From: Siculibacillus sp.
GTDB taxonomy: Bacteria; Pseudomonadota; Alphaproteobacteria; Rhizobiales; Ancalomicrobiaceae
DNA: 40,230 nucleotides
Assembly (NCBI GenBank): GCA_030247555.1
Contig: JAOTSD010000033.1
Span: 1 to 40,230, forward strand
Direction of reading: 5' to 3'
How positions within the stretch are numbered: position 1 is the first letter of the stretch; each line of letters starts with the position of its first letter. Both the position numbers and the translations under genes were made by a program. A model generated the notes under the pieces. The model saw only the letters and a program-made list of their open reading frames with translations, was not told the DNA's origin and did no database searches. Below, in pieces: positions 1 to 8,369 of this stretch.

Positions 1-1
1 C

Positions 2-271
2 TTCGCTCTCGGCTGGTCGGCCTGCTTCATCGGCGCGATGAAGGTCGTGGCGTCGAAGATGAAGGTCGCGCTGCCCGCCGATCTCTCGGTCACCGGTTCG
101 GTCGGCATCGGCCCGACCTCGACCGGCTTCGGCATCGAGGCCGAGCTGAAGATCTCGCTCCCCGGCCTCGATCGCGCCGTGGCGCAGTCGATCGTCGACG
201 CCGCCCACCAGGTCTGCCCTTATTCCAACGCCACCCGCGGCAACATCGAGGTCACCCTGACGCTCGTCTGA
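2..271 (+). CDS. ohr: Ohr/OsmC-family organic hydroperoxide reductase, 3' part
   Basis: The reading frame is open from the first bases of the window, so the 5' end lies outside. It encodes the C-terminal ~89 residues of an Ohr protein, which reduces organic hydroperoxides in the cytoplasm using a cysteine pair. Both signature cysteines are visible: one in the motif WSACF (codon at 23-25) and one in [11 protein letters not shown] near the end. The stretch [12 protein letters not shown] is also typical of Ohr as opposed to OsmC. An internal ATG at 38 is not the real start, because the conserved peroxidatic Cys lies before it. A strong hairpin follows the stop. No ohrR-like regulator is adjacent on the visible side. 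Confidence 0.9.
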   Translation, partial: FALGWSACFIGAMKVVASKMKVALPADLSVTGSVGIGPTSTGFGIEAELKISLPGLDRAVAQSIVDAAHQVCPYSNATRGNIEVTLTLV

Positions 272-299
272 TCGCTCGCACCACACCGAAACGCGAAAC

Positions 300-327
300 G
301 GGCGCCGGAGATCCCTCTCCGGCGCCC
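300..327. terminator. bidirectional hairpin terminator between ohr and yebC
   Basis: A perfect 12-bp inverted repeat (300-311 with 316-327) with loop TCCC lies between the convergent ends of ohr and yebC. There is no long T-run on either side, so it may act as a weak or two-way terminator. Confidence 0.65.
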
Positions 328-356
328 GTCGCATGTTCCAGCAGGGCTCGCGCCGA

Positions 357-1106
357 TCACGCCGCGGTCAGCTTCGCCATCACCTCGTCGGAGATCTCGA
401 AGTTGGTGAAGACGTTCTGCACGTCGTCGTCGTCCTCGAGCATGCCGATCAGCTTCATCAGCGTCGTCGCCTTCTCCTCGTCGACCGGAACGGTGTTCTG
501 CGGCCGCCAGTTGGGCTTGATCGACGAGGCCGGGCCGAGCGCCGCTTCGAGCGCCTTGGACACCTCGGACAGTCCTTCGAAGGTGGTCAGGATGGTATGG
601 TTCTCCTCGTCGGTGACGACGTCGTCGGCCCCCGCCTCGATCGCCGCCTCGAGGATCGCATCGGTAGACCCGGCCGAGAGCGGATAGACGATCTCGCCGA
701 CCCGGTCGAAGGAGAAGGAGACGGAACCCGTCTCGCCCAGCGCCCCGCCGAACTTGGTGAAGGCGGCGCGCACCGCCCCGCCGGTACGGTTGCGGTTGTC
801 GGTCAGCGTCTCGACGATCACCGCCGTGCCGCCCGGGCCGTAGCCTTCGTAGCGCACCATCTCGTAGGTCTCGGCGTCGGAGCCGGTGGCCTTCTTGATC
901 GCCCGCTCGATGTTGTCCTTGGGCATGTTCTCGGCGCGGGCGTTGAGGATGGCGAGCCTCAGCTTGGCGTTCATCCCCGGATCGCCGCCGCCGTCCTTGG
1001 CCGCCACCGTGATCTCGCGGGCGAGCTTGGAGAAGAGCTTGGAGCGGACTTTGTCCTGCTTGCCCTTCCGATGCATGATGTTCTTGAACTGTGAATGTCC
1101 GGCCAT
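357..1106 (-). CDS. yebC: YebC/PmpR-family transcription/translation factor (TACO1-like)
   Basis: The product is 249 residues, the usual length for the YebC family. Members bind DNA as PmpR-type regulators, and recent work links some of them to relief of ribosome stalling at proline-rich stretches. The start is set at the ATG giving [18 protein letters not shown], the near-invariant N-terminus of the family; the longer upstream frame (to 1382) has no such conservation. Other family marks are [12 protein letters not shown], the YEGYGPGG motif, the acidic [13 protein letters not shown] near the C-terminus, and a typical helical N-domain. In many alphaproteobacteria yebC sits near ruvCAB; here the neighbours are ohr (convergent) and a chemoreceptor (divergent). 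Assignment to the family is certain; which regulatory role applies here is not. Confidence 0.95.
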   Translation of the reverse strand: MAGHSQFKNIMHRKGKQDKVRSKLFSKLAREITVAAKDGGGDPGMNAKLRLAILNARAENMPKDNIERAIKKATGSDAETYEMVRYEGYGPGGTAVIVETLTDNRNRTGGAVRAAFTKFGGALGETGSVSFSFDRVGEIVYPLSAGSTDAILEAAIEAGADDVVTDEENHTILTTFEGLSEVSKALEAALGPASSIKPNWRPQNTVPVDEEKATTLMKLIGMLEDDDDVQNVFTNFEISDEVMAKLTAA

Positions 1107-1459
1107 GGCTCTCGTCTCTCGGTCGGTCAGGCCCCGCGCCCCGCGTTCGACATCACCTCCACCTGCGCCTCGAACGGGCGCGAGGCCCGTCGGACACGGC
1201 GAGGACGACACGGATCGCTCCGGCGCGGGCCACTCGCGAAGTCGGAAATCGGTGGTGCTTATAGGCGTCTCCGTCCCGGAAATCCAGCCGGGGAGCGGAA
1301 ACGAGGCGCCATCGGGGAAAATACGTCCATTCCGGCGAGCGCCGCGACCGATCTTTACCTCACGGTAACCCTGCGCCCTCACATTTCAATAGATATTCCA
1401 GATATTGGTTCGCGCGACCGAGACGTTTCGAACGGCATCGGTCGAGGAAAGGAAATGCG
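1107..1459. other. intergenic region between divergent yebC and chemoreceptor genes
   Basis: About 350 bases without a supported gene. It must hold the promoters of both divergent genes, but I see no convincing -35/-10 pair. A small hairpin (ACGGGC 1174-1179 with GCCCGT 1185-1190) and a more AT-rich stretch around 1360-1410 stand out. A clear Shine-Dalgarno (AGGAAAGGA) precedes the chemoreceptor ATG at 1460. Confidence 0.6.
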
Positions 1460-2713
1460 ATGTTCGGCAGGTTCGCCCGGCGGGACGCCCCCGCCCCCAT
1501 TCCGCCTCCCGACACCGATCCGCTCGGCGCCGCCACCCTGCGCGCCATGCTCGACCAGATGCCGGTCAACGTCCTGCTCGCCGATCCGCGGACCGGCGAC
1601 ATCGTCTTCGTCAATCGGACGAGCGTCGAGACGCTGAAGTCCATCCGCCACGAGTTGCCGGCCGGTGTCGATCCGGAGAAGCTCACCGGCCGCTCGATGG
1701 ACGTCTTCCACCAGAACCCGTCGCACCAGCGCCGCATCGTCGCCGATCCCAAGAACCTGCCCTGGCGTGCCCGTATCCGCCTCGGCAAGGAGAGCCTCGA
1801 CCTGCGCGCCTCCGCCATCGTCGGCGCCGGCGGCACCTATCTCGGGGTGATGGTCACCTGGTCGGTGGTCACCGGACTGACCGCAGCGGTGGAAACGTTC
1901 GAGACCCGGGTCAGGGGCGCCATCGACACCGTCGCGGGCGCCGTCGGCTCGCTCCGGGACCACGCCGACGGCATGCGGCGCATCGCCGGCGAGACCCTCA
2001 CCCAGGCGAGCTCGTCGGCCGATGCCGCCCACACCGCCACCACCGACGTGGAGAGCGTCGCGGCGGCCGTCCACGAACTCGACGCTTCGATCGCCGAGAT
2101 CTCGCGCCAGGCCACGATCTCGGCCGAAGTCGCCCGCGGTGGCGTCGTCCACGCCGGCGATGCGCGCGACAAGGTGCAACGCCTCACCGAGGCTTCCGAG
2201 AAGATCGGCCACGTCGTCGGCCTGATCCAGGACATCGCCTCGCAGACCAATCTCCTCGCCCTCAACGCCACCATCGAGGCGGCACGCGCCGGCGAGGCCG
2301 GCCGCGGCTTCGCCGTCGTCGCCGCCGAGGTCAAGAACCTCGCCGGCCAGACCACTCGAGCCACCGAAGAGATCACCGGCCAGATCCGGACCATCCAGGC
2401 CGCCACCCGCGACGCGGTCGCCTCGATGGCCGAGATCTCGACCACCATCGACCGCATGAACGAGGTGTCGAGCGGCATCTCCGCCGCCGTCGAGGAACAA
2501 TCGGCCACCACGGCCGAGATCGCCCGCTCGGTCGCCGATGCCGCCGCCGGCACCCGGGCCGTCGCCGCCACCATGGCCAATCTGCAGAACGAAGCCCACG
2601 AGACCGGCCGCTCCGCCGAGAGCGTCGCCGCGGCGGTCGCCTCCACCGGGCACGAGACCGAGGTCATGCGCACCGAGATCGGCCACTTCATCGAGGTGAT
2701 CAAGAAGATCTGA
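1460..2713 (+). CDS. soluble methyl-accepting chemotaxis protein with N-terminal PAS domain
   Basis: A 417-residue receptor with no transmembrane segment, so it should sense a cytoplasmic signal. Residues ~30-137 form a PAS-like domain ([16 protein letters not shown] at the start, VSV-type end strand [13 protein letters not shown]). Residues ~145-417 are the coiled-coil signalling domain, with the conserved hairpin tip [18 protein letters not shown] at ~262-279 that contacts CheA/CheW. The PAS core carries the motif [11 protein letters not shown] (H84, H89), common in this soluble receptor group; the ligand is unknown. The C-terminus (VIKKI) has no CheR/CheB docking pentapeptide. There are no chemotaxis genes nearby, so this is an orphan receptor. 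The start is supported by the Shine-Dalgarno AGGAAAGGA just upstream. Confidence 0.93.
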   Translation: MFGRFARRDAPAPIPPPDTDPLGAATLRAMLDQMPVNVLLADPRTGDIVFVNRTSVETLKSIRHELPAGVDPEKLTGRSMDVFHQNPSHQRRIVADPKNLPWRARIRLGKESLDLRASAIVGAGGTYLGVMVTWSVVTGLTAAVETFETRVRGAIDTVAGAVGSLRDHADGMRRIAGETLTQASSSADAAHTATTDVESVAAAVHELDASIAEISRQATISAEVARGGVVHAGDARDKVQRLTEASEKIGHVVGLIQDIASQTNLLALNATIEAARAGEAGRGFAVVAAEVKNLAGQTTRATEEITGQIRTIQAATRDAVASMAEISTTIDRMNEVSSGISAAVEEQSATTAEIARSVADAAAGTRAVAATMANLQNEAHETGRSAESVAAAVASTGHETEVMRTEIGHFIEVIKKI

Positions 2714-2742
2714 CGCGGGGCTCCCCCTCCCGCGGAAGCGTG

Positions 2743-2765
2743 TCGGCCGCCCATCGGGCGGCCGA
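2743..2765. terminator. hairpin between chemoreceptor and ymdB
   Basis: A perfect 10-bp stem (TCGGCCGCCC at 2743-2752 with its complement at 2756-2765) and a 3-nt loop lie between two convergent genes. Only a short T-rich tail follows (GGTTTCC). Confidence 0.6.
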
Positions 2766-2789
2766 TGCGGTTTCCATTGGGGGCCGCCC

Positions 2790-3605
2790 TCAGAACCGCG
2801 GTTCGACCTGCGCCAGCCGGCCGCCGAGCCGGATCGGTTGGATCGACCGGGCGAGGCCGGTCGCCTCGTCGATCTCCACCGCCACGCCGCACAGCGTCGC
2901 CTCGCCACCGGCCGGCTCGAAGCGGGCGCGGCCGATCTTGGAGGTGAAGCGATTGATCGGTTCGTCCTTCTCCATGCCGATGACGCTGTCGTAGTCGCCG
3001 CACATGCCGGCATCGGTCAGATAGGCGGTGCCGCCGGGCAGGATCTGGTGATCGGCGGTCGGCACGTGGGTGTGGGTGCCGACGACGAGGCTCGCCCGCC
3101 CGTCGACGAAATGCGCCATCGCCTGCTTCTCGCTCGACGCCTCGGCGTGGACGTCGACCACCACCGCGTCGGCCTGTTCGGCGAGCGGACAGGCGTCGAG
3201 CTCGCGCTCCACCGCGGCGAAGGGATCGTCGAGCGGATCCATGAAGATCCGCCCCATGACGTTCATCACCAGAACACGGGCGCCGTTCCTCGCCACGAAG
3301 AGATTGGCGCCGCGCCCCGGCGTGCCGTTCGGATAGTTGACCGGGCGCAGCAGCCTCGGCTGGCGCTCGATGAAGATCAGGGCCTCGCGCTGGTCCCAGG
3401 CGTGGTTGCCGAGGGTGATGACGTCGGCACCGGCGTCGATCAGGTCCCGGGCGATCTCCTCGGTGATGCCGAAGCCGCCGGCGGCGTTCTCGCCGTTGAC
3501 CACGACGAAGTCGAAACCATGGGTCTCGACCAGTCCGGGCAGCCGATCGACCACCACCTTGCGGCCGGCACGGCCGACGACGTCGCCGAGGAAGAGCAGT
3601 CTCAT
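2790..3605 (-). CDS. ymdB: YmdB-type metallophosphoesterase (TIGR00282)
   Basis: A 271-residue calcineurin-like phosphoesterase. Family members have 2',3'-cyclic nucleotide phosphodiesterase activity (B. subtilis YmdB, D. radiodurans DR1281). The metal ligands are all visible: D8 in GDVVGRAG, N37/E39/N40 in VNGENAAGG, N67/H68 in GNHAWD, H153 in VDVHAE, and H178/H180 in GTHTHVPTAD. The start MRLLFLGDVVG is the normal family N-terminus; the upstream open frame is the cyclo-ligase gene read in another frame. The ATG overlaps the stop of the cyclo-ligase gene (ATGA), so the two are translationally coupled and in one operon. The biological role in alphaproteobacteria is not known. Confidence 0.92.
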   Translation of the reverse strand: MRLLFLGDVVGRAGRKVVVDRLPGLVETHGFDFVVVNGENAAGGFGITEEIARDLIDAGADVITLGNHAWDQREALIFIERQPRLLRPVNYPNGTPGRGANLFVARNGARVLVMNVMGRIFMDPLDDPFAAVERELDACPLAEQADAVVVDVHAEASSEKQAMAHFVDGRASLVVGTHTHVPTADHQILPGGTAYLTDAGMCGDYDSVIGMEKDEPINRFTSKIGRARFEPAGGEATLCGVAVEIDEATGLARSIQPIRLGGRLAQVEPRF

Positions 3606-4216
3606 GAGGCATCTCCGGCGGGCACGATCGGCCCGTCTTCGGTGAGGATCAGATCGAGGCGGCGGTCGTGCGCCTCTTCGGGAACCCGGGCGACCTCCTG
3701 AGCGGCGAAGCCGAGTCCGATCTTGAGCACCGGCCGCGACCGCTCGAGCCGCGCCAGCACCCGGTCGTACCAGCCGCCGCCGTAGCCGATGCGCCCGCCG
3801 CGCCGGTCGAAGGCGGCGAGCGGCATCAACAGCACCGTCGGGTCGACTTCTTCCGCCTCCGCCGCCGGCTCCGAGAGCCCGAAGGCGGCCGGCACCAACC
3901 GGTCGCCCGCCGTCCATCGCCTGAAGACCATGGCGGATCGATCGGCGAGGAGAGCCGGCAGCGCCAGAGGATGGCCACGCACCGCCAACCGCGCCATCGC
4001 CGGACGCGGATCGATCTCGCCGCGGATCGGCCAGAAGCCGGAGACGATCGACCCGGACGGCAGCGCCAGATCCGTGATCAGATCGGCGATGCGCTCTCCC
4101 GCACGAGCGCGATGCTCCGGCGCGAGACGGTCGCGACGGGCGAGCGCGTCGCGGCGCAGGGCGTCCTTGGTGGCGATGGGAAGGTCGGCGGCGCCGTCGG
4201 CGGGCGGATCGATCAA
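3602..4216 (-). CDS. 5-formyltetrahydrofolate cyclo-ligase
   Basis: Converts 5-formyl-THF to 5,10-methenyl-THF with ATP, recycling folate in the cytoplasm. The signature loop GGRIGYGGGWYDRVL, the basic KDALRRDALARRD helix at the N-terminus and GEIDPRPA are clear. About 204 residues with the start chosen here. The start is uncertain: the frame has no ATG after the 6S RNA, and the only reasonable codon is TTG at 4216, about 14 codons before the conserved KDALRR. The next ATG upstream (4414) would put the whole 6S RNA inside the reading frame, and I reject it. The gene follows ssrS on the same strand, the same arrangement as ssrS-ygfA in E. coli. Confidence 0.85.
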   Translation of the reverse strand: MIDPPADGAADLPIATKDALRRDALARRDRLAPEHRARAGERIADLITDLALPSGSIVSGFWPIRGEIDPRPAMARLAVRGHPLALPALLADRSAMVFRRWTAGDRLVPAAFGLSEPAAEAEEVDPTVLLMPLAAFDRRGGRIGYGGGWYDRVLARLERSRPVLKIGLGFAAQEVARVPEEAHDRRLDLILTEDGPIVPAGDAS

Positions 4217-4243
4217 CGGCGGAACCGAGTCACGAGGAGAGAG

Positions 4244-4407
4244 AGCGACGAAGCCACCTCGACCGATGGAGGTATCGATCCCGGGAAACCTACAGCGTAG
4301 GTGGGCGCCGTTTGGAAAGGCCCACGGGCCGATCCAGGTACAGCTCCCGTTCGGATCGATAAGGCCCCGGGGATGCAAACTCCTGTCGCATCGCGCAGCC
4401 TCGTCGC
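4244..4407 (-). ncRNA. ssrS: 6S RNA (ssrS), alphaproteobacterial type
   Basis: Located between zapA and the cyclo-ligase gene, the conserved site of ssrS. The minus strand holds the typical elements in order: a 5' arm GGCGACGAGG (4408-4399), the CCCCGGGGCCTTATCGATCC block, GGAGCTGTACCTGGA, the central hairpin arms around CCCGTGGGCC and AACGGCGCCCACCTAC, then GTAGGTTTCCCGGGAT, and a 3' arm CTTCGTCGCT (4253-4244). The two outer arms pair over 10 positions (with G-U wobbles), which sets the ends at roughly 4407 and 4244, ~160 nt. 6S RNA mimics an open promoter and binds sigma-70 RNA polymerase in stationary phase. Ends are inferred from pairing and the -10 box, good to a few bases. Confidence 0.88.
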
Positions 4408-4412
4408 CCGAC

Positions 4413-4418
4413 AATATA
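4413..4418 (-). promoter_or_regulatory. -10 box of the 6S RNA promoter
   Basis: TATATT on the minus strand lies six to seven bases upstream of the inferred 5' end of 6S RNA. I do not see a good -35 at 16-18 bases. Confidence 0.5.
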
Positions 4419-4488
4419 GGGCGTGACGGCGAAAACCGCCATGGGGATCCCCGCCGCCGGCGCGCCGCACATCGGCGACGCGACCGAC

Positions 4489-4851
4489 TCAGCGCTTCGG
4501 TTCGAGCGCCGCGGCGAGGTCCTCGATGCGCGCCACCGTCTCGTCGACCCGCCGGGCGATCTCGGCCTCGACCTGATCGCGCCGCTCGATCACCGCCGCC
4601 CGCGTCTCGCGAAGCGAGCGGTTCTCCGCCTCGAGGCTCTTCAGCCGGCGCTGGGTCTCGGCCAGTTCGTCCATCACCATCACCGCCGCCATGACGGTGA
4701 GGCGCTGGTCGCCGATCTCGCCGAACGAGCCGCGCAGGGAGTGGATCGTGTCGTCGAGCCGCTGGGCGAGGCCCTGCAGATGCGCCTCCTGGCCGTCCTC
4801 GCAGGCCATGCGGTAGATCTTGCCGTTGATGGTGACGCTCACCTGGGCCAT
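4489..4851 (-). CDS. zapA: cell division protein ZapA
   Basis: A 120-residue ZapA, which binds FtsZ and bundles its filaments at the division ring. The N-terminal half has the family pattern VTINGKIYRMACEDGQEAHLQGLAQRLD, and the C-terminal half (~75-120) is a charged coiled coil that forms the tetramer stalk. The start MAQVSVTING is the normal one; the longer open frame upstream is not conserved. It lies 13 nt after DUF4164 and upstream of ssrS, the standard alphaproteobacterial arrangement. Confidence 0.92.
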   Translation of the reverse strand: MAQVSVTINGKIYRMACEDGQEAHLQGLAQRLDDTIHSLRGSFGEIGDQRLTVMAAVMVMDELAETQRRLKSLEAENRSLRETRAAVIERRDQVEAEIARRVDETVARIEDLAAALEPKR

Positions 4852-4864
4852 CGCTCCGCCGTCC

Positions 4865-5146
4865 TCACCCGCCGTGCGCGTCGAGGACGGCGCGGATCGA
4901 TTCCATCGCCGCCACCAGACGGCGCGACACTTCGCGGTTGGTGTCCTCGAGCCGGGTGGAGCGAGCCTTCTCCTGATCGAGATCCTGGGCGATGCGCGAA
5001 CGGTCCTCACCGAGGCGGACGATCTCCTCCTCGAGCGTTGCGGCCGACCGGTCGACCTCGAACCGCCGCTCGGCCGCCGCCTCCAGCCGCTCCATCGCCG
5101 CCGCCAGCCGCCCCAGAGCCGCCTCGAGGGCAGGTGCCTGAACCAT
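4865..5146 (-). CDS. DUF4164 small coiled-coil protein
   Basis: A 93-residue, almost wholly helical and highly charged protein (Glu/Arg/Ala rich, heptad-like throughout). It matches the DUF4164 family found directly upstream of zapA in Rhizobiales. A division-related role is a guess from this neighbourhood only. The ATG at 5146 is chosen because the open frame upstream crosses the promoter region and shows no coiled-coil pattern. Confidence 0.82.
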   Translation of the reverse strand: MVQAPALEAALGRLAAAMERLEAAAERRFEVDRSAATLEEEIVRLGEDRSRIAQDLDQEKARSTRLEDTNREVSRRLVAAMESIRAVLDAHGG

Positions 5147-5344
5147 TCGCCGTCTCCCGCCTCCCCGCGAGTACCCGATCGAACCCGCCGCCTCTCGTCG
5201 CAGAATCGGCGGGGCACCTCCCCCGTCCATCGGGTGCGAGCGACCGACGATACGACGCCCCATGAGGCTCTTCGACGCAGGGTGCGCCGAGATTTCGGCG
5301 CTCGCGATGCGCCGCGCCGACTCGGAGCCGGCTCCTCTCGGCGA

Positions 5345-5373
5345 ATTTAGGCTTCGCCCAAACGCGCGGTCAA
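5345..5373 (-). promoter_or_regulatory. promoter of the DUF4164-zapA operon
   Basis: On the minus strand TTGACC (5373-5368), a 17-base spacer and CTAAAT (5350-5345) form a good sigma-70 type promoter. The predicted leader to the DUF4164 start is ~190 nt. It contains GC-rich inverted repeats, such as GGAGCCGGCTCC at 5324-5335. Confidence 0.65.
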
Positions 5374-5566
5374 TGGCTGGCCGATTGATCGGAAGTTTCA
5401 TTCGAAGAATTAATTTCACTTTGACGGAGAAGAGCTTGCCGGCGGTGCCGCACCCCCTCCGCGACCTCCGCCTCACCACTTTCCGCTACGGCAGAATCCC
5501 CACCGTGACCACCTGCCCGAGGTGCGTTGGAATCGATTGAAGAGCACGTTCGCGGGCTCCGCCGGA

Positions 5567-5594
5567 TTGACACACCCCCCTCGCCTGCTATCAG
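5567..5594 (+). promoter_or_regulatory. possible distal promoter of gap
   Basis: TTGACA (5567-5572), a 16-base spacer and TATCAG (5589-5594). It points towards gap, but the gene starts ~340 bases downstream with a repeat-like segment between, so assignment is tentative. Confidence 0.45.
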
Positions 5595-5599
5595 TGCCG

Positions 5600-5760
5600 C
5601 GGAACCGCGGCCGAAGCGGGAATTCGTCGTTCCGAACGGCGGATCGACAGTCTTCGTGTCGAGGAATTCGCAATCTATTTCGCAAGCGCAGCGATTTTCT
5701 TTCGCAGTGCCGCGAGAGCGCGAAGATGATCCCGGCTTCACCGGGACGTGATGATCTCGC
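5600..5760. repeat. degenerate dispersed palindromic repeat in the zapA-gap gap
   Basis: This stretch is clearly lower in GC than its surroundings and has no gene. On the minus strand its translation gives RHCERKSLRLRNRL, the type of peptide seen where Rhizobiales dispersed repeats (the GCAATGACG/CACTGCGAG family) are translated. Repeated GCGA-type words (TTTCGCAAGCGCAGCGATTTTC, then TTTCGCAGTGCCGCGAGAGCG) support a repeat origin. The rest of the 5147-5933 gap holds only the two promoters listed and the zapA-operon leader. Confidence 0.45.
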
Positions 5761-5933
5761 GGTCGCCCCCGCGAGGCCAGGCCATACCGGCGACGCCGTC
5801 GCCGGCGACATCGGTTCTTCACCGGCGGGACGCCTCGTCGACCGCCGAAGACCGGGATCGGACGAAACGGCCGTGATCGATCGGCGGGACTACCGGTCGA
5901 AGCGGCGATGAAATTTGCGAGAGGAGAGCATCC

Positions 5934-6941
5934 ATGGCGGTACGTGTTGCCATCAACGGGTTCGGTCGCATCGGTCGCAACGTTCTGCGCGCCATCGTCG
6001 AGTCGGGTCGCACCGACATCGAAGTGGTCGCCATCAACGATCTCGGTCCGGTGGAGACCAACGCCCATCTGGTGCGTTACGACTCGGTCCACGGCCGCTT
6101 CCCCGGCACCGTCACCGTCTCCGGTGACACCATCGACGTCGGCCGCGGCCCGATCAAGGTCACCGCGATCCGCAACCCGGCCGAACTGCCCTACGCCGAT
6201 CTCGGCGTCGACATCGCGATGGAATGCACCGGCCTGTTCACCGCCCGTGACAAGGCGGCGGCGCTTCTGACCGCCGGCGCCAAGCGCGTCCTGATCTCGG
6301 CCCCCGGCGAGAACGCCGACCTGACCGTCGTCTACGGCGTCAACCACGACAAGCTGACCAAGGATCATCTGGTCGTGTCGAACGCCTCGTGCACCACCAA
6401 CTGCCTCTCGCCCTTCGCCAAGGTCCTCAACGAGGCCATCGGCATCGAGAAGGGCATGATGACGACGATCCATTCCTACACCGGCGACCAGCCGACGCTC
6501 GACACCATGCACAAGGACCTCTACCGCGCTCGCGCGGCGGCCCTCAGCATGATCCCGACCTCGACCGGCGCCGCCAAGGCCGTCGGCCTCGTTCTGCCGG
6601 AACTGAAGGGCAAGCTCGACGGCTTCGCCATCCGTGTTCCGACCCCGAACGTCTCGGTCGTCGACCTGAAGTTCATCGCCAAGCGTCCGACCACCGTCGC
6701 CGAGATCAACGACGCCATCCGCGCCGCCGCCAACGGCAGCCTGAAGGGCATCCTCGGCTACACCGACGACAAGAACGTCTCGTCCGACTTCAACCATGAT
6801 CCGCACTCGTCGGTCTTCCACACCGACCAGACCAAGGTCATGGACGGCACCTTCGTGTCGGTCCTGTCCTGGTACGACAACGAGTGGGGCTTCTCCAACC
6901 GCATGAGCGACACCGCCGTCGCGATGGCGAAGCTGATCTGA
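5934..6941 (+). CDS. gap: glyceraldehyde-3-phosphate dehydrogenase, type I
   Basis: A 335-residue phosphorylating GAPDH, full family length. It oxidises glyceraldehyde-3-phosphate to 1,3-bisphosphoglycerate with NAD. The Rossmann motif INGFGRIGR is at residues 7-15, D36 (AINDLG) sits where NAD-preferring enzymes carry Asp, the catalytic C153 is in [12 protein letters not shown], and H180 is in [10 protein letters not shown]. The C-terminal [12 protein letters not shown] is intact. GAGAGGAGAG lies just upstream of the ATG. It is followed by pgk with a hairpin terminator between. Transketolase, which often precedes gap in this group, is missing here. Confidence 0.97.
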   Translation: MAVRVAINGFGRIGRNVLRAIVESGRTDIEVVAINDLGPVETNAHLVRYDSVHGRFPGTVTVSGDTIDVGRGPIKVTAIRNPAELPYADLGVDIAMECTGLFTARDKAAALLTAGAKRVLISAPGENADLTVVYGVNHDKLTKDHLVVSNASCTTNCLSPFAKVLNEAIGIEKGMMTTIHSYTGDQPTLDTMHKDLYRARAAALSMIPTSTGAAKAVGLVLPELKGKLDGFAIRVPTPNVSVVDLKFIAKRPTTVAEINDAIRAAANGSLKGILGYTDDKNVSSDFNHDPHSSVFHTDQTKVMDGTFVSVLSWYDNEWGFSNRMSDTAVAMAKLI

Positions 6942-6959
6942 TCGCCCGCACCGAAACGA

Positions 6960-6986
6960 AGGGCCGGTTCCCACCGGCCCTTTTTT
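6960..6986 (+). terminator. intrinsic terminator between gap and pgk
   Basis: AGGGCCGGT (6960-6968), loop TCCC, ACCGGCCCT (6973-6981), followed by an unbroken T-run to 6986. This is the most classical terminator in the window. It ends only 28 nt before the pgk start codon. Confidence 0.88.
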
Positions 6987-7014
6987 CTCGTCAGAACTTT
7001 CGGGGAGTGGAACC

Positions 7015-8211
7015 ATGAGCGCCTTCAAGACCCTCGACGACGCCGACGTGAAGGGCAAGCGCGTCCTCGTCCGTGTCGACCTCAACGTGCCGATGGAAGC
7101 GGGCAAGGTCACCGACGACACCCGCATCCGCGCCGTGCTGCCGACCATCACCGAGATTTCGCGGAAGGGCGGCAAGGTCGTCCTGCTCGCCCATTTCGGT
7201 CGCCCGAAGGAAGGTCCGGAGGCGAAGTACTCGCTCGCCCAGATCGTCGACGCCGTCGCCGAGCGCCTCGGCGCGCCGGTCGCCTTCGCCGCCGACAGTA
7301 TCGGTCCGGTCGCGGCCGACGCCATCGCGGCGATGAAGGACGGCGACGTCCTGCTGCTCGAGAACACCCGCTTCTACAAGGGCGAGGAAAAGAACGACCC
7401 GGCCCACGTGGCGGCGCTCGCCGCCCTCGGCGACCTCTACGTCAACGACGCCTTCGCCACCGCCCACCGGGCGCACGCCACCACCGAGGGTCTCGCCCAT
7501 CACCTGCCGGCCTATGCCGGCCGTTGCATGCAGGCCGAGCTCGACGCGCTGACCAAGGCGCTCGAAGCGCCGCAGCGCCCGGTCGCGGCGGTCGTCGGCG
7601 GCGCCAAGGTTTCGTCGAAGCTCGACCTCCTCGGCAATCTGGTGAAGAAGGTCGATTATCTCATCATCGGCGGCGGCATGGCCAACACCTTCCTCGCCGC
7701 CCAGGGGATCGAGGTCGGCAAGTCGCTGTGCGAGCACGACCTCGCCCCGACCGCCCGCGAGATCGTCGAGAAGGCGAAGGCCGCCGGCTGCACCGTCGTC
7801 CTTCCGGTCGACGGCGTCGCGGCCAAGGAGTTCAAGGCCGGCGCCGCCAACCGCGTCGTCGCCAACGGCGACATCGCGGCCGACGAGATGGTGCTCGACG
7901 CCGGCCCGGCCTCGGTGAAGGTGGTCGTCGACCTGCTCGCCTCGCTGAAGACGCTGGTGTGGAACGGCCCCTTCGGCGCCTTCGAGATCGAGCCCTTCGA
8001 CGCCGCCACCAACACGGTGGCGCGCGCCGCCGGCGATCTCGCCGCGGCCGGCGCGCTGACCGCGGTGGCCGGTGGCGGCGACACCGTGGCGGCGCTCAAC
8101 CACGCCGGCGCGGCCGAGAAGTTCACCTACATCTCCACCGCCGGCGGCGCCTTCCTCGAGTGGCTCGAGGGCAAGGCCCTGCCGGGCGTCGAGTGTCTGC
8201 GCAAGGCGTGA
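7015..8211 (+). CDS. pgk: phosphoglycerate kinase
   Basis: A 398-residue PGK that transfers phosphate from 1,3-bisphosphoglycerate to ADP. Family motifs run from end to end: RVDLNVPME (~21-29), HFGRPK (~61-66), [28 protein letters not shown], the hinge [11 protein letters not shown], and the nucleotide site [16 protein letters not shown] near the C-terminus. A GGGGAG Shine-Dalgarno precedes the ATG. With only 28 nt after the terminator there is no room for a separate promoter, so pgk transcription must come from read-through or from a promoter inside gap. Confidence 0.97.
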   Translation: MSAFKTLDDADVKGKRVLVRVDLNVPMEAGKVTDDTRIRAVLPTITEISRKGGKVVLLAHFGRPKEGPEAKYSLAQIVDAVAERLGAPVAFAADSIGPVAADAIAAMKDGDVLLLENTRFYKGEEKNDPAHVAALAALGDLYVNDAFATAHRAHATTEGLAHHLPAYAGRCMQAELDALTKALEAPQRPVAAVVGGAKVSSKLDLLGNLVKKVDYLIIGGGMANTFLAAQGIEVGKSLCEHDLAPTAREIVEKAKAAGCTVVLPVDGVAAKEFKAGAANRVVANGDIAADEMVLDAGPASVKVVVDLLASLKTLVWNGPFGAFEIEPFDAATNTVARAAGDLAAAGALTAVAGGGDTVAALNHAGAAEKFTYISTAGGAFLEWLEGKALPGVECLRKA

Positions 8212-8234
8212 GTGCGCCCGCTTCGAGACGTCGG

Positions 8235-8260
8235 ACGGCCCGGGTTCGCGCCCGGGCCGT
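8235..8260 (+). terminator. terminator after pgk
   Basis: A 10-bp perfect stem (8235-8244 with 8251-8260) and a 6-nt loop, followed by TTCGCTTTCC. Confidence 0.65.
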
Positions 8261-8299
8261 TTCGCTTTCCGCCACACCCCTGCCCTTTTCCCCGGCGAA

Positions 8300-8328
8300 T
8301 TGACAATCCGGCCGGGACGCGCTCGAAA
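8300..8328 (+). promoter_or_regulatory. possible promoter of the ThiE-like/Sel1/suhB row
   Basis: A perfect TTGACA at 8300-8305 sits 17 bases before TCGAAA (8323-8328), a poor -10. It lies between the pgk terminator and the GTG at 8370, where a promoter is expected. Confidence 0.4.
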
Positions 8329-8369
8329 GAGACCGTCTTCCGCCCGCCGAAATCCGAGGAACAGACCCC

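Noticed and set aside
1095-1637. Open frame over the yebC-chemoreceptor gap
   Set aside because: Pro/Arg-rich, no Shine-Dalgarno, and overlaps the start of the chemoreceptor gene in another frame.
4216-4414. N-terminal extension of the cyclo-ligase to an ATG at 4414
   Set aside because: This would translate the entire 6S RNA; the extra residues have no family similarity.
5473-5811. Small genes in the DUF4164-gap gap (for example a 112-codon minus-strand frame)
   Set aside because: The peptide contains RHCERKSLRLRNRL-type sequence that arises from translating dispersed repeats; no start signal.
5370-7367. 665-codon open frame on the minus strand opposite gap and pgk
   Set aside because: Shadow of gap/pgk; composition is that of a reverse frame and it crosses the gap-pgk terminator.
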